Shown here piece by piece: positions 17,946-27,062 of a stretch of 64,000 nt of DNA. This stretch comes from JBHIDJ01 sp046760105 (lineage in GTDB: Bacteria; Pseudomonadota; Gammaproteobacteria; Acidiferrobacterales; SPGG2): NCBI GenBank assembly GCA_046760105.1, contig JBHIDJ010000007.1, forward strand, positions 1 through 64,000. The letters run 5' to 3'. The notes under the pieces were generated by a model that was not told where the DNA came from, did not search any database, and saw only the letters and a list, made by a program, of their open reading frames with translations. The position numbers were made by a program, and so were the translations under genes. The first letter of the stretch is position 1; each line of letters opens with the position of its first letter.

Positions 17946-19350
17946 GCCGGCAGGTATCGACGATAGTGATCTCGAGCGGTTAATGGGCCGGCTTCTGTCC
18001 CATAAGGTGGACTATGCGGATCTGTACTTCCAATACCGCCGCCATGAGGCTTGGTCGTTAGAGGAAGGGCAGGTCAGGTCCGCAAGCCACAATATTGAGC
18101 AGGGCGTCGGTGTGCGTGCAGTCAGCCGCGAGAAGACCGGCTTTGCCTATTCTGACGAAATCGGCCTGCCGCCTTTACTCGACGCCGCCAACGCCGCGCG
18201 GGCGATCGCACGGCAAGGCCAGAGCGCCAAGGTTCCAGTCAGCTGGCAGGGTGGACGTAGCCTTAATCTATATGCGCCCGTGGATCCGTTGGGAAGCCTG
18301 GCAGATGCCGACAAGGTGAAGTTGTTGGAGGACATAGAGGCTGAAGCTCGACGCCAGGACGCGCGAGTGAAACAAGTCATGGCGAGCCTCGCGAGCGTAC
18401 ACGAGGTCGTCATGGTGGTGCGCAGCGACGGGCTACTGGCGGCCGATCTGCGACCGCTGGTACGACTCAACGTGGTCGCGATTGTCGAAGAAAACGGTCG
18501 TCGGGAACAAGGCGTCGCCGGTGGTGGCGCTCGATTGAGCTATCAGTACTTTTTGCAAAACGACACCGCGCTTGGTTATGCCCGCGAGGCTGTGCGTCAG
18601 GCCCTGGTCAACCTTGAGGCGACAGACGCTCCCGCTGGGAGCACGCAGGTGGTACTAGGACCGGGGTGGCCGGGCATCCTGTTGCACGAGGCCATCGGGC
18701 ATGGGCTTGAGGGCGATTTCAACCGAAAGGGCACGTCAGCGTTTGCAGGGCGCATCGGTGAACGGGTGGCGACCGAACCGTGCACGGTTGTTGATAATGG
18801 GACACTCGCTGACCGGCGTGGCTCGTTGAACGTGGACGATGAGGGTACACCTACGCAGAACACGGTACTCATCGAGAACGGCATTCTCAAGCAGTATATG
18901 CAGGACACGCTTAACGCCCACCTGATGGGGATGGCGCCTACTGGCAACGGTCGACGTGAGTCGTACGCGCATGTGCCGATGCCACGAATGACCAATACCT
19001 ACATGCTGGCGGGTGACCGCGATCCACGAGAGATCATAGCCTCGGTCGATCACGGCATCTATGCGGTCAACTTTGGTGGAGGTCAAGTTGACATCACGTC
19101 AGGCAAGTTCGTGTTCTCGGCGAGCGAGGCCTATTTGATTGAAAAAGGTAAGGTCACGCGCCCGATCAAGGGGGCGACGTTAATCGGCAATGGGCCTGAT
19201 GTATTAACGCGCGTCAATATGGTCGGCAACGATCTTGCTTTTGACACGGGCGTCGGCACCTGCGGTAAAGAAGGACAAAGTGTGCCGGTTGGTGTCGGTC
19301 AACCGACACTACGTATTGATGGACTTACCGTCGGCGGCACGCAGAGCTGA
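17905..19350 (+). CDS. tldD: Metalloprotease TldD
   Basis: TldD and PmbA (TldE) form a heterodimeric zinc protease that degrades unfolded peptides and processes microcins and CcdA. TldD is the catalytic subunit. The 481-residue protein has HEAIGH (H261, E262, H266) as the metal-binding HExxxH. A C-terminal cysteine region, GTCGKEGQSVPVGVGQP, contributes the third ligand. The ATG at 17905 has a good ribosome-binding site (AGGAG at 17891), which supports the 41-base overlap with the nitrilase gene. pmbA follows directly. Confidence 0.96.
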   Translation: MTKALQTARKSLLEPAGIDDSDLERLMGRLLSHKVDYADLYFQYRRHEAWSLEEGQVRSASHNIEQGVGVRAVSREKTGFAYSDEIGLPPLLDAANAARAIARQGQSAKVPVSWQGGRSLNLYAPVDPLGSLADADKVKLLEDIEAEARRQDARVKQVMASLASVHEVVMVVRSDGLLAADLRPLVRLNVVAIVEENGRREQGVAGGGARLSYQYFLQNDTALGYAREAVRQALVNLEATDAPAGSTQVVLGPGWPGILLHEAIGHGLEGDFNRKGTSAFAGRIGERVATEPCTVVDNGTLADRRGSLNVDDEGTPTQNTVLIENGILKQYMQDTLNAHLMGMAPTGNGRRESYAHVPMPRMTNTYMLAGDRDPREIIASVDHGIYAVNFGGGQVDITSGKFVFSASEAYLIEKGKVTRPIKGATLIGNGPDVLTRVNMVGNDLAFDTGVGTCGKEGQSVPVGVGQPTLRIDGLTVGGTQS

Positions 19351-19390
19351 ATCTCAGCCGATCAGACGAAAGGGTTCATACGGTAAAGGC

Positions 19391-20752
19391 ATGACGTTAG
19401 GCACACACACAGAAGCTGGATCCGACACGGATCTGACGCAAGAGCGACTGAAGGCCTTGGTCGAACGCATACTTGCGGAGGCTCGCCGTCAAGGCGCGAG
19501 CGCCGCGGAGGCTGCCGTCAGCGTGGCGCAGGGATTGTCCGTTACGGTACGCCTCGCCGAGGTCGAGACGGTGGAACACAACCGCGACAAAAACCTAGAT
19601 TTAACGGTGTTTTTTGGACACAAGAGTGCCTCTGCCAGTACCTCGGACTTTAGTGAGGCCGCGATTCACGATACGGTGCGCGCGGCGTGCTCCATCGCTC
19701 AATATATGGCAGAAGACGAATGCACCGGGTTGGCCGACGCTGAGCGGCTGGCCGCGGACATCCCGGATCTTGATCTCTACCATCCATGGCGTCCTGGTAC
19801 CAAGCAAGCCATCGAGCTGGCGCGCGAGTGCGAGACAGCAGCGCGGGGTGTGGATGCACGGATAAAAAATTCGGAGGGTGCCACCGTCTCCAGCCATGAA
19901 GGCACAGGGGTCTATGGCAACACACATGGTTTCATCGCCGCCGTGCCGACTACCCGGCATAGCCTGAGCTGCAGTGTCATCGCACAGGAAAATGGCGGCA
20001 TGCAACGTGATTACTGGTATTCGGTGGCGCGCGACTCCACCGATTTGGAGACGTCAGTGCAAGTTGGACGCAAGGCGGGCGAGCGCGCGTTACGTCGTCT
20101 GGGGGCACGCAAACTGAGCACCCGTGACACGTCAGTGGTATTTGAGGCGCCGGTTGCGTCAAGCCTGCTGTCGCATCTCGTAAGCGCGATACGAGGATCC
20201 AGTCTTTACCGAGAGGCGTCTTTTTTGTTGGACCATATTGGTAAAAAGATATTCACCGACCACGTCAGCATCTGTGAACAGCCCCACATAAAGAAGGCGC
20301 TGGGGAGTGCTGTGTTCGACAACGAGGGAGTCGCCACCGCGACGCGCGATATCGTTGCCGCGGGCGTACTTCAAAGCTACGTGCTCGACTCTTACTCGGC
20401 GCGCAAGCTTGGTTTACACACCACCGGCAACGCGGGCGGCGTCCACAACCTTGAGATCAGCAGGGGCGAACGTGACTTGGCTGCTTTGCTGCGTGACATG
20501 GGCACGGGTCTCTTGATTACGGAGCTGATCGGGTTCGGTGTCAATATCGTAACCGGCGACTATTCCCGGGGTGCCAGCGGATTCTGGGTCGACGGCGGCG
20601 AAATCCAGTATCCAGTGGAGGAAATCACAGTCGCCGGCAATCTCAAAAGCATGTTCATGGATGTCGTGGCTGTCGGAAGTGATATCGATACGAGAGGAAA
20701 CATCCGTACGGGTTCGATCCTGATCGGCAACATGACGGTTGCAGGAGACTGA
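19391..20752 (+). CDS. pmbA: Metalloprotease subunit PmbA/TldE
   Basis: PmbA is the partner of TldD. It lacks the HExxxH zinc motif, as expected for TldE. From ATG 19391 it has 453 residues, close to the E. coli length of 450, and ends in the conserved GNMTVAGD tail. Upstream in-frame starts would run into tldD and are unlikely. The adjacency of tldD and pmbA suggests a stoichiometric complex. In E. coli the two genes are separate. Confidence 0.95.
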   Translation: MTLGTHTEAGSDTDLTQERLKALVERILAEARRQGASAAEAAVSVAQGLSVTVRLAEVETVEHNRDKNLDLTVFFGHKSASASTSDFSEAAIHDTVRAACSIAQYMAEDECTGLADAERLAADIPDLDLYHPWRPGTKQAIELARECETAARGVDARIKNSEGATVSSHEGTGVYGNTHGFIAAVPTTRHSLSCSVIAQENGGMQRDYWYSVARDSTDLETSVQVGRKAGERALRRLGARKLSTRDTSVVFEAPVASSLLSHLVSAIRGSSLYREASFLLDHIGKKIFTDHVSICEQPHIKKALGSAVFDNEGVATATRDIVAAGVLQSYVLDSYSARKLGLHTTGNAGGVHNLEISRGERDLAALLRDMGTGLLITELIGFGVNIVTGDYSRGASGFWVDGGEIQYPVEEITVAGNLKSMFMDVVAVGSDIDTRGNIRTGSILIGNMTVAGD

Positions 20753-21012
20753 AAGACTCCTACCTGTAGCCGTCGTTTGTCGCTGCCCGCCACTCGGCGA
20801 TTCGCCTCGTGACACCGAGTTCCTGATCCCAATCTCATTCTTGCCTGATCGTTGTTTTATTTAGCGCGCTACCGCCTGATCGCAAGCGCGCTTACCCATA
20901 TAGCGTGTTGCCATTAGATCCTCTGCGGAAGCAGGAAATGGCAACCGCCCCAATGTTAGAATACAAAACTTTTGCTAGCTCCGTTGAAACTAACCCGATC
21001 GAGCGCCAGCCT
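20753..21012 (+). promoter_or_regulatory. mgtE leader region with a perfect-arm hairpin
   Basis: No gene is visible here. AGCGCGCT at about 20862-20869 is repeated at about 20885-20892. Each is self-complementary, so the two can pair across 15 bases. A weaker ACTCGG/CCGAGT pair lies upstream at about 20808-20823. Neither has a T tract. The position before a magnesium transporter makes regulatory structure plausible, but I see no match to the known Mg2+ riboswitches. Confidence 0.3.
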
Positions 21013-22368
21013 ATGACGACGGCGACATCACAACAAGAGACGGACCATCTGAGCGCGATTCTCGCGGCATTGGAGAGCGAGCGCACGCAAGAGGTCGGCA
21101 GTATCCTGGCCGGTCTGCATCCCGCCAACATCGCTGACTTATTGGAAGCGATACCGCCTGAACAACGCCACACCGCGTGGCGTCAGGTGGACGCGAAAGT
21201 CATGGGTGAAGTCCTGCTTGAAGTCCCAGAGGCGGTCCGCGGCGACCTGTTGCAGGAGATGGACCACGCGTCCCTGGTTATGGCGGTGCAGGCGCTGGAT
21301 ACCGACGACATCGCCGACCTATTGCCTGAGCTATCAGCCGACGTCACTGCCGAGATTCTGTTTTTCATGGACAAGCAGGATCGGCAACGACTCGATGCAG
21401 TGTTATCTTTTCCCGAGGACACAGCAGGCGGGTTGATGGATGTGGATGCGGTGGTTGTGCGCGAAACCGTTACGCTTCAGGTAGTGCTGCGCTACTTGCG
21501 CTTGCGCGGCGAACTGCCTGAGCACATGCACGAGCTGTATGTAGTTGATCACTCGAGTCGCTTGGTCGGCAGCCTGCAACTGGCAAAGGTGGTCACCTCA
21601 GATCCAAAGCTTCGGGTCAGGAGCGTGATGGAGGAGAAGCCGATCAAGTTTTCGGCGCTAACCCCGGACAATGAAGTGGCCGATGCATTTGAGGATTACG
21701 ATCTCATCACTGCACCCGTAGTCGATGAAGACGACCGATTACTCGGTCGTATCACAGTTGACGATGTCGTAGATGTGATCCGTGAAAAAGCGGACCACTC
21801 CGTGATGGCTCCCGCCGGACTGAGTGAAGAAGTCGATATCTTCGCACCGGTCGCACGCAGTGCGCGCGATCGCGCTGTATGGCTAGGGGTCAATCTAATT
21901 ACGGCTATTATCGCCTCTTGGGTGATTGGTCTTTTCGAGCATACGATTGAAAAGGTTGTTGCGCTCGCGGTGCTCATGCCCATTGTTGCGAGTATGGGTG
22001 GCAACGCTGGCACACAGACGGTGACACTCGTTGTGCGGGGCCTGGCCCTCGGAACTATAACCGATGCCAATGCACGGAGATTGCTGATCAGTGAACTGAT
22101 GGTGGGTGCGCTCAATAGCATGTTATGGGCTTTGATCGTGGCGGTGGTGGCTATCGCGTGGTTTCACCATTTTGGGCTTGGCTTGATCATCGCACTGGCC
22201 ATGGTTATTAATCTGGTGTTCGCGGCACTCGCGGGCGTCGTGATCCCGGTCGGTGTGCGTCGCTTGGGCGTCGATCCAGCACTGGCCAGCGGCGTGGCGC
22301 TAACCACCGTCACCGACGTAGTCGGTTTCTTTGCGTTTCTGGGACTCGCCACGCTGTTTCTCATTTAA
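21013..22368 (+). CDS. mgtE: Magnesium transporter MgtE
   Basis: MgtE is a dimeric inner-membrane Mg2+ channel gated by cytoplasmic magnesium. From ATG 21013 it has 451 residues, the typical size. Order: N domain of superhelical repeats (about 10-130, ending LSFPEDTAGGLMDVDAV), two CBS domains (about 140-265), a plug helix, then five transmembrane segments with the conserved MPIVASMGGNAGTQTVTLVV pore region. Earlier in-frame starts (GTG 20905, ATG 20938) would add a tail of no known family. The preceding 260 bases hold hairpins that may regulate it. Confidence 0.95.
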   Translation: MTTATSQQETDHLSAILAALESERTQEVGSILAGLHPANIADLLEAIPPEQRHTAWRQVDAKVMGEVLLEVPEAVRGDLLQEMDHASLVMAVQALDTDDIADLLPELSADVTAEILFFMDKQDRQRLDAVLSFPEDTAGGLMDVDAVVVRETVTLQVVLRYLRLRGELPEHMHELYVVDHSSRLVGSLQLAKVVTSDPKLRVRSVMEEKPIKFSALTPDNEVADAFEDYDLITAPVVDEDDRLLGRITVDDVVDVIREKADHSVMAPAGLSEEVDIFAPVARSARDRAVWLGVNLITAIIASWVIGLFEHTIEKVVALAVLMPIVASMGGNAGTQTVTLVVRGLALGTITDANARRLLISELMVGALNSMLWALIVAVVAIAWFHHFGLGLIIALAMVINLVFAALAGVVIPVGVRRLGVDPALASGVALTTVTDVVGFFAFLGLATLFLI

Positions 22369-22571
22369 GCACCTGTTGTCGGTGACGTGCGCCAGACGCA
22401 CCGTATTGAAACGGCGCGTGATTCCTATACACTCTAGTTGATCGTTCGGTCAGTATTACCGGGGGATAGCGGCCGTGCAAAGTCAATGGAGGCGGCTTCA
22501 CTCCGTTGAAACGACCATTTATCTGTTAAATTTGCTTTGTGCGTGGATTTGTGATTTGTTGAAAGAGACAA

Positions 22572-22979
22572 ATGGTGCCTAATATTCTGAACTTGTTAAA
22601 GAAGGCCATCAACGAGCGGCGTTGCCTTGCACTCCGATATCGTGATCAAGGCGGTGTTCGCGTTGTTGAGCCGCACGCCGCTTATACTCGCGAAAGTGGT
22701 GAGGTGGTCGTCGATTGTTACCAGACCCGCGGTTATTCGTCGTCTGGCAGACAGCCCCCTTTTTGGAAACGGTTTCGCATAAAGAAGATTGCAGCCCTCT
22801 CCGTGCTAAAAGATACGTTTACACCACGCGTGGAGGAAGGATTCAGCAGCGACAAATCGAAGTACAAACGGGATGCGGTGGCCATAGTAGACGACGGTAG
22901 ACCTACTTATATGTACTCACCCGAGGCGCTCAAAGAGATGGGGCCTTTCCTGCCTGATGACATGCGCAAATATCATTGA
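22572..22979 (+). CDS. Small WYL-like domain protein
   Basis: This 135-residue protein has no signal or membrane segment. Residues 10-80 resemble a WYL domain: an opening AINERRCLALRYRDQGGVRV, a PHAAY strand, then RFRIKKIAAL, equivalent to the FRLDRI end of WYL. WYL domains usually sense ligands in transcription factors or defence systems, but no helix-turn-helix or partner domain is present here. The start has a purine-rich GAAAGAGAC upstream. It stands alone between mgtE and the convergent rapZ operon. The assignment is by pattern only. Confidence 0.6.
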   Translation: MVPNILNLLKKAINERRCLALRYRDQGGVRVVEPHAAYTRESGEVVVDCYQTRGYSSSGRQPPFWKRFRIKKIAALSVLKDTFTPRVEEGFSSDKSKYKRDAVAIVDDGRPTYMYSPEALKEMGPFLPDDMRKYH

Positions 22980-23059
22980 CCTACGCGGTCGCGTGTACGC
23001 CAACGTCACTGCAGCTGCGCCGGTTTAAATCCCCTTAGCCTTCCGCCTCAACCAACCCG

Positions 23060-23914
23060 TCAGGACAGCTCTCGATGTCGAATCTGCGTCGTTATGTCCT
23101 TCTGCGCGAAGTACTCTGCAAGCCTGCGCACCATATAGACTGACCGATGTTGCCCACCGGTGCAGCCCACCGCGATCGTCATGTAGCTGCGCTGCTCGCG
23201 TTCGAAATGCGGCAGCCATTTTTCCAGGAGAGCGCAGATGTCCTGAAACATGTCATGCACGTGCTGATGCTGCTCAAGGAACTTCACGACCGGTTGTTCG
23301 AGTCCGGTGAATTTGCGCAACTCAGATTCCCAATACGGATTGGGTAGGCACCGTATGTCAAACACGTAATCAGCATCTAAAGGTGTTCCGTGTTTGAAAC
23401 CGAAGGACTCGAACAACAAAGTGAGCCCTTCAGTGTCTTCACCGCCCGCGAAGTCGTGCACCTGTTGACGCAAGTCGTATGGCGTCGTATGTGTTGTGTC
23501 AATCCGCAAGGCAGCGCCGAAAGATATCGGTTCGAGTAGCGTCTTCTCGAGACGAATGCCTTCGAGCAACGACGTTCTTTCATCCGTTAACGGGTGCTTG
23601 CGTCGGGTTTCTTTGAATCGTTTAACGAGTATGGACTCTTCTGCTTCCAGAAAAACGATTTTGTACTGAATCCCTAGGGATTTCAGCTCTTCTAGGCTCT
23701 TCGGCACATCGTCGAGGAAGGCGCGATTACGTGCATCAATGCCAAACGCCACATTTCTTAGGGTATCGCTATTCGTGCCGATGATCTGCCGCGCAACGTG
23801 CGGCAGCATCGCCACGGGCAGATTATCGATGCAATAGAAGCCCATATCTTCCAGGGCCTGGAGGGCAATACTCTTACCAGAACCGGAAAGCCCGCTGATG
23901 ATGAAGAAACTCAT
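23060..23914 (-). CDS. rapZ: RNase adapter protein RapZ
   Basis: RapZ binds glucosamine-6-phosphate and directs RNase E to the small RNA GlmZ, controlling glmS and so amino-sugar supply for the envelope. The 284-residue protein has a P-loop GLSGSGKS (8-15), the GIDARN motif, and the C-terminal RNA-binding domain with GCTGGQHRSVYMVRRLA. It is the last visible gene of the rpoN operon. In E. coli ptsN lies between hpf and rapZ; here 384 bases without a recognisable gene take its place. Confidence 0.97.
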   Translation of the reverse strand: MSFFIISGLSGSGKSIALQALEDMGFYCIDNLPVAMLPHVARQIIGTNSDTLRNVAFGIDARNRAFLDDVPKSLEELKSLGIQYKIVFLEAEESILVKRFKETRRKHPLTDERTSLLEGIRLEKTLLEPISFGAALRIDTTHTTPYDLRQQVHDFAGGEDTEGLTLLFESFGFKHGTPLDADYVFDIRCLPNPYWESELRKFTGLEQPVVKFLEQHQHVHDMFQDICALLEKWLPHFEREQRSYMTIAVGCTGGQHRSVYMVRRLAEYFAQKDITTQIRHRELS

Positions 23915-24298
23915 CTGTGTGTCGACTTGCCAATGGTCGTTTGCTGTGTCTCCATAAACCCGTAACGTGCATCGTCGGTTCTAATGATGCTGTCGAATCA
24001 AAACCCAGCGCGATGTACAGGAACGCTTGTAGTCCCCGCTCTGAGTTCGATTGGTCCACGGCTTGGCATCGAACAGATCGTTTGTGGCCAGCTGGTAACC
24101 ATGACGCCCACAGCGGGTCAGCCGGCTCCACGGTTAGCGAGGCTGGTATAACTGGTAAGCGTATCGTGGTTGTTTTGAGCGCTCCGTGCGTTCAGTAGCG
24201 GCTCCGTAAGTCCTTATTGCTGAAGAGTGTCGCAAGTTGTGCAGTTCATGAATTCTAGTATTTCTTTATATGTTCCTTACTGATGAGTATCCTTAAGA
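23915..24298. other. Gene-free gap where ptsN would be expected
   Basis: Between hpf and rapZ (both minus strand) 384 bases hold no convincing gene. All minus frames are broken by stops. The longest open stretch, about 85 codons, overlaps the rapZ start and matches nothing I know. I looked for PtsN (EIIA-Ntr) and HPr kinase motifs and found none. rapZ therefore either has its own promoter here or depends on a long untranslated link. Confidence 0.6.
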
Positions 24299-24622
24299 TC
24301 ACCTTCGACGCCCGGAGTCCTTGCCGGTGCGATGATGGTTGGTCGTGGTTTTCTCTTTATGCTTACGTATCTGTCGATCGAGTTTGTCTGCTAGGAAATC
24401 AATCGCCGCGTACATATTTTCACCTTCAGCATTCGCATGCAAGGTAGCGCCCTTGGCACGAATAGTTGCCTCCGCTTTATGTCGGTTCTTCTGAATCTGT
24501 AGGACTACGTTCGTTGTCGTGACGTGATCAAAGTGCTTCTGTATCCGCCCCAATTTCTCTGACGCATAAGCACGCAAAGGTTCTGTGATCGCGATGTGCT
24601 GGCCACTTACCGTAATCTGCAT
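24299..24622 (-). CDS. hpf: Ribosome hibernation promoting factor (short HPF)
   Basis: HPF binds the 30S decoding site and, with RMF, forms inactive 100S dimers in stationary phase. The 107-residue short form begins MQITVSGQHIAITEPLRAYA and ends in a basic tail. It follows rpoN by 17 bases, the conserved rpoN-hpf arrangement, and is probably cotranscribed with it. Confidence 0.96.
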   Translation of the reverse strand: MQITVSGQHIAITEPLRAYASEKLGRIQKHFDHVTTTNVVLQIQKNRHKAEATIRAKGATLHANAEGENMYAAIDFLADKLDRQIRKHKEKTTTNHHRTGKDSGRRR

Positions 24623-24639
24623 GAAAGTTCTCTTCAGCC

Positions 24640-26124
24640 CTATATGATAGATTTTCTCTGGTTTGACGGCGGTATGTTCATCGATTCGCGATACTTCGCA
24701 ACTGTTCGTCTGGCAACGTTTATGCCCTGCTGTTCGAGGAGCTTGGCTATCTTACTGTCGCTGATCGGTCTTGAGGGAGGTTCGTTCTCAACCAGTTTCT
24801 TTATGAGAGAGCGAATGGCGGTAGCGGAACATGTCCCTCCATCGGCAGTGCTAACGTGACTCGAGAAGAAGTACTTCAACTCGAAGATACCTCGTGGACT
24901 GAGCATATATTTGTTTGTCGTGACACGAGAGATAGTAGACTCATGCATCTCTACGGATTCGGCGATATCATGAAGCACCAGGGGTTTCATCGCCTCCGGT
25001 CCGTGCTCAAAGAACGCGCGCTGCCGATCGACAATAGTACGGGCGACTTTAAGCAGGGTTTCGTTGCGACTGTTGAGGCTCTTGATGAACCAGCGGGCCT
25101 GCTGTAGCTGATCCTGTAGGTACTTGTTCTCCGCACTTGTATCGCCGCGGTTTATCAGCTTTTCATATTCGCGATTAATGCGCAGTCGCGGGGCAACCTC
25201 GCCATTCATCTCTGCCCGCCAAACGCCCTTGTACTTCCGGACAATAATGTCCGGCACGATGTAGTTGGTCTGAACCGCCTGTACGCTGGCGCCCGGACGT
25301 GGGTTGAGACTTCGTAGCAGCCGTACCGCGTGTTGCAGTTCCTCCTGGCGGATCTTCGTTTGTCGGCGAAGCCCTGAGTAATCACGATTCGCTAGCATGG
25401 CGAGATATTCTGATTTTGCTAGCTGGCGGGTCTGTTCTAGGTAAGGTGTGTTCGGATCCATAGTACGCAGCTGCAGCTGCAGACACTCGCTCAGATCCCG
25501 CGCCGCGACACCGACTGGATCGAAGTTCTGAACCTGGTGTAGGACGGCTTCTATCTCATCCAGCTCGATCTCTTGCCCCTCGCCGAGAATCTGCTGTATC
25601 TCCTCCAGTGTACATGTTAGATAACCGTCTTCGTTTATGGAGTCGATGATAGCAAGCGCGATCTCGCGATCGGTGTCGGAGAACGGCGTCATCTGCATTT
25701 GCCAGTACAAATGATCCCGAAGCGTCAGTGGCCGGCTATTTCGAGCGTCTATATCGGGAAGGGAGTCATCTCCGTCGCTGCGCACAGCAGCCCCCGATGG
25801 CACCTCAAAGGTATCACCCCAATCGGTATCGCTGCCTGGACCGTCATCGACGTTCGGCTGGTCCATTTCCATGTCTGTCGGTTGTAGCGCACCGCTGTCG
25901 GGCTGGCTATTTTCGACGTCTTTATCGAACTCGCTTAGCGGTTCTTCGGTCTTCTGTTCGGCAGACTCCTCTTCCTTTTCTTCCAGTAGTGGATTGCTTT
26001 CTAACGCCTCTTGAATCTCCTGTTGCAGTTCGATGGACGAAAGCTGCAACAGCCGTATGGCCTGCTGCAGCTGTGGCGTGATCGTAAGGTGTTGACCGAG
26101 TTGCAGGTCAAGAGACTGCTTCAT
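24640..26124 (-). CDS. rpoN: RNA polymerase sigma-54 factor RpoN
   Basis: Sigma-54 directs RNA polymerase to -24/-12 promoters that need enhancer-binding ATPases. The 494-residue protein has the N-terminal activator-interacting region I (LGQHLTITPQLQQAIRLLQL, about 9-28), an acidic region II (about 50-100), the core-binding domain, and the RpoN box ARRTVAKYRE (471-480) that reads the -24 element. The 194-base gap before it, after lptB, has a hairpin and could hold a separate promoter. Confidence 0.98.
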   Translation of the reverse strand: MKQSLDLQLGQHLTITPQLQQAIRLLQLSSIELQQEIQEALESNPLLEEKEEESAEQKTEEPLSEFDKDVENSQPDSGALQPTDMEMDQPNVDDGPGSDTDWGDTFEVPSGAAVRSDGDDSLPDIDARNSRPLTLRDHLYWQMQMTPFSDTDREIALAIIDSINEDGYLTCTLEEIQQILGEGQEIELDEIEAVLHQVQNFDPVGVAARDLSECLQLQLRTMDPNTPYLEQTRQLAKSEYLAMLANRDYSGLRRQTKIRQEELQHAVRLLRSLNPRPGASVQAVQTNYIVPDIIVRKYKGVWRAEMNGEVAPRLRINREYEKLINRGDTSAENKYLQDQLQQARWFIKSLNSRNETLLKVARTIVDRQRAFFEHGPEAMKPLVLHDIAESVEMHESTISRVTTNKYMLSPRGIFELKYFFSSHVSTADGGTCSATAIRSLIKKLVENEPPSRPISDSKIAKLLEQQGINVARRTVAKYRESMNIPPSNQRKSII

Positions 26125-26279
26125 AGAGTAAGGCCCTGCTCAGCGCATGGACTTCATTCCGTCAAGAGCTGCGCCGTCAACTAGCAATATATCTTTCACG
26201 TACACTATAACTCTAGTCTAGCCCCTTTCAGGCTTAGACGCACACGCGTGAAGAAGTTGATATAGGCCGGCACTGGGCA

Positions 26280-26307
26280 GTCTCAGCGGGCAGGCGAGAG
26301 CTGAGAC
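26280..26307 (-). promoter_or_regulatory. Hairpin between lptB and rpoN
   Basis: GTCTCAGC (26280-26287) and GCTGAGAC (26300-26307) form a perfect 8-bp stem with a 12-base loop, 12 bases after the lptB stop on the minus strand. No T tract follows, so it may act as a processing or 3'-stabilising element rather than a terminator. Confidence 0.4.
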
Positions 26308-26318
26308 CGTCCCCCGTT

Positions 26319-27044
26319 TCAGAGGCGAAAGTGTTCGCCCAGGTAGACCTTTCTCACGTTTTCATTGTATAGGATATCCTCGGGTGTGCCTGCTGTTAGC
26401 ACCTGCCCATCGCTGAGGATGTATGCCCGGTCGCAAATCTTGAGGGTTTCTCTGACGTTGTGGTCGGTGATGAGAATGCCGATATCGAGGCTCTGTAAGT
26501 GTCTGATTAAATGTTGAATCTCCAGGACGGAGATGGGATCTACACCGGCGAATGGCTCATCCAGCAGCATAAAACGCGGCTCGCTGGCGAGTGCCCGTGC
26601 GATCTCCACCCGCCGGCGCTCCCCGCCGGAGAGGCTGATTCCGAGCGTGTTGCGCCGGTCGGCGATGCGCAGCTCCTGCAACAGTTCCTCCAAGCGCTGC
26701 GCGCGTTTTGCTTGCCCGATGTCTTTGCGGGTTTCCAAGATCGCCAGAATGTTTTCCTCTACCGTTAGCCTGCGGAACACCGACGGTTCCTGCGGTAGAT
26801 AGCCGAGGCCAAGTCGTGCGCGCTCGTGCATTGGGAGCCCGCTGATCGGCTTGTCGTCAAGCTTTATCTCGCCGCTTTCCATCGGCACGAGGCCCACAAT
26901 CATATAAAAGCAGGTGGTTTTACCTGCGCCATTGGGGCCAAGTAGACCTACTACATCGCCGGTCTTTATTTCTAGCGACACATCGCGGACGACTCGCCGT
27001 CCCTTGTACTGTTTGCTCAGGTGTTTAACAGATAACGTGCTCAC
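26319..27044 (-). CDS. lptB: LPS export ABC transporter ATP-binding protein LptB
   Basis: LptB is the ATPase that powers LPS extraction by LptFG at the inner membrane. The 241-residue protein has Walker A GPNGAGKT (36-43), the Q-loop region LGYLPQEPSVFRRLTV, the signature LSGGERRR, Walker B FMLLDEPFAGVDP and the H-loop ILITDHN. It follows lptA by 18 bases in the kdsC-lptC-lptA-lptB-rpoN operon. lptF and lptG are not in this window. Confidence 0.97.
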   Translation of the reverse strand: MSTLSVKHLSKQYKGRRVVRDVSLEIKTGDVVGLLGPNGAGKTTCFYMIVGLVPMESGEIKLDDKPISGLPMHERARLGLGYLPQEPSVFRRLTVEENILAILETRKDIGQAKRAQRLEELLQELRIADRRNTLGISLSGGERRRVEIARALASEPRFMLLDEPFAGVDPISVLEIQHLIRHLQSLDIGILITDHNVRETLKICDRAYILSDGQVLTAGTPEDILYNENVRKVYLGEHFRL

Positions 27045-27062
27045 GTATCTTTGGCTGGTGAC

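Noticed and set aside
19235..19390. Upstream extension of pmbA overlapping tldD
   Set aside because: The added 52 residues are in the shadow of tldD, while ATG 19391 gives the expected protein length.
23874..24131. Minus-strand frame of 85 codons in the hpf-rapZ gap as a candidate PtsN or HPr kinase fragment
   Set aside because: It overlaps the rapZ start and has none of the motifs of either family.
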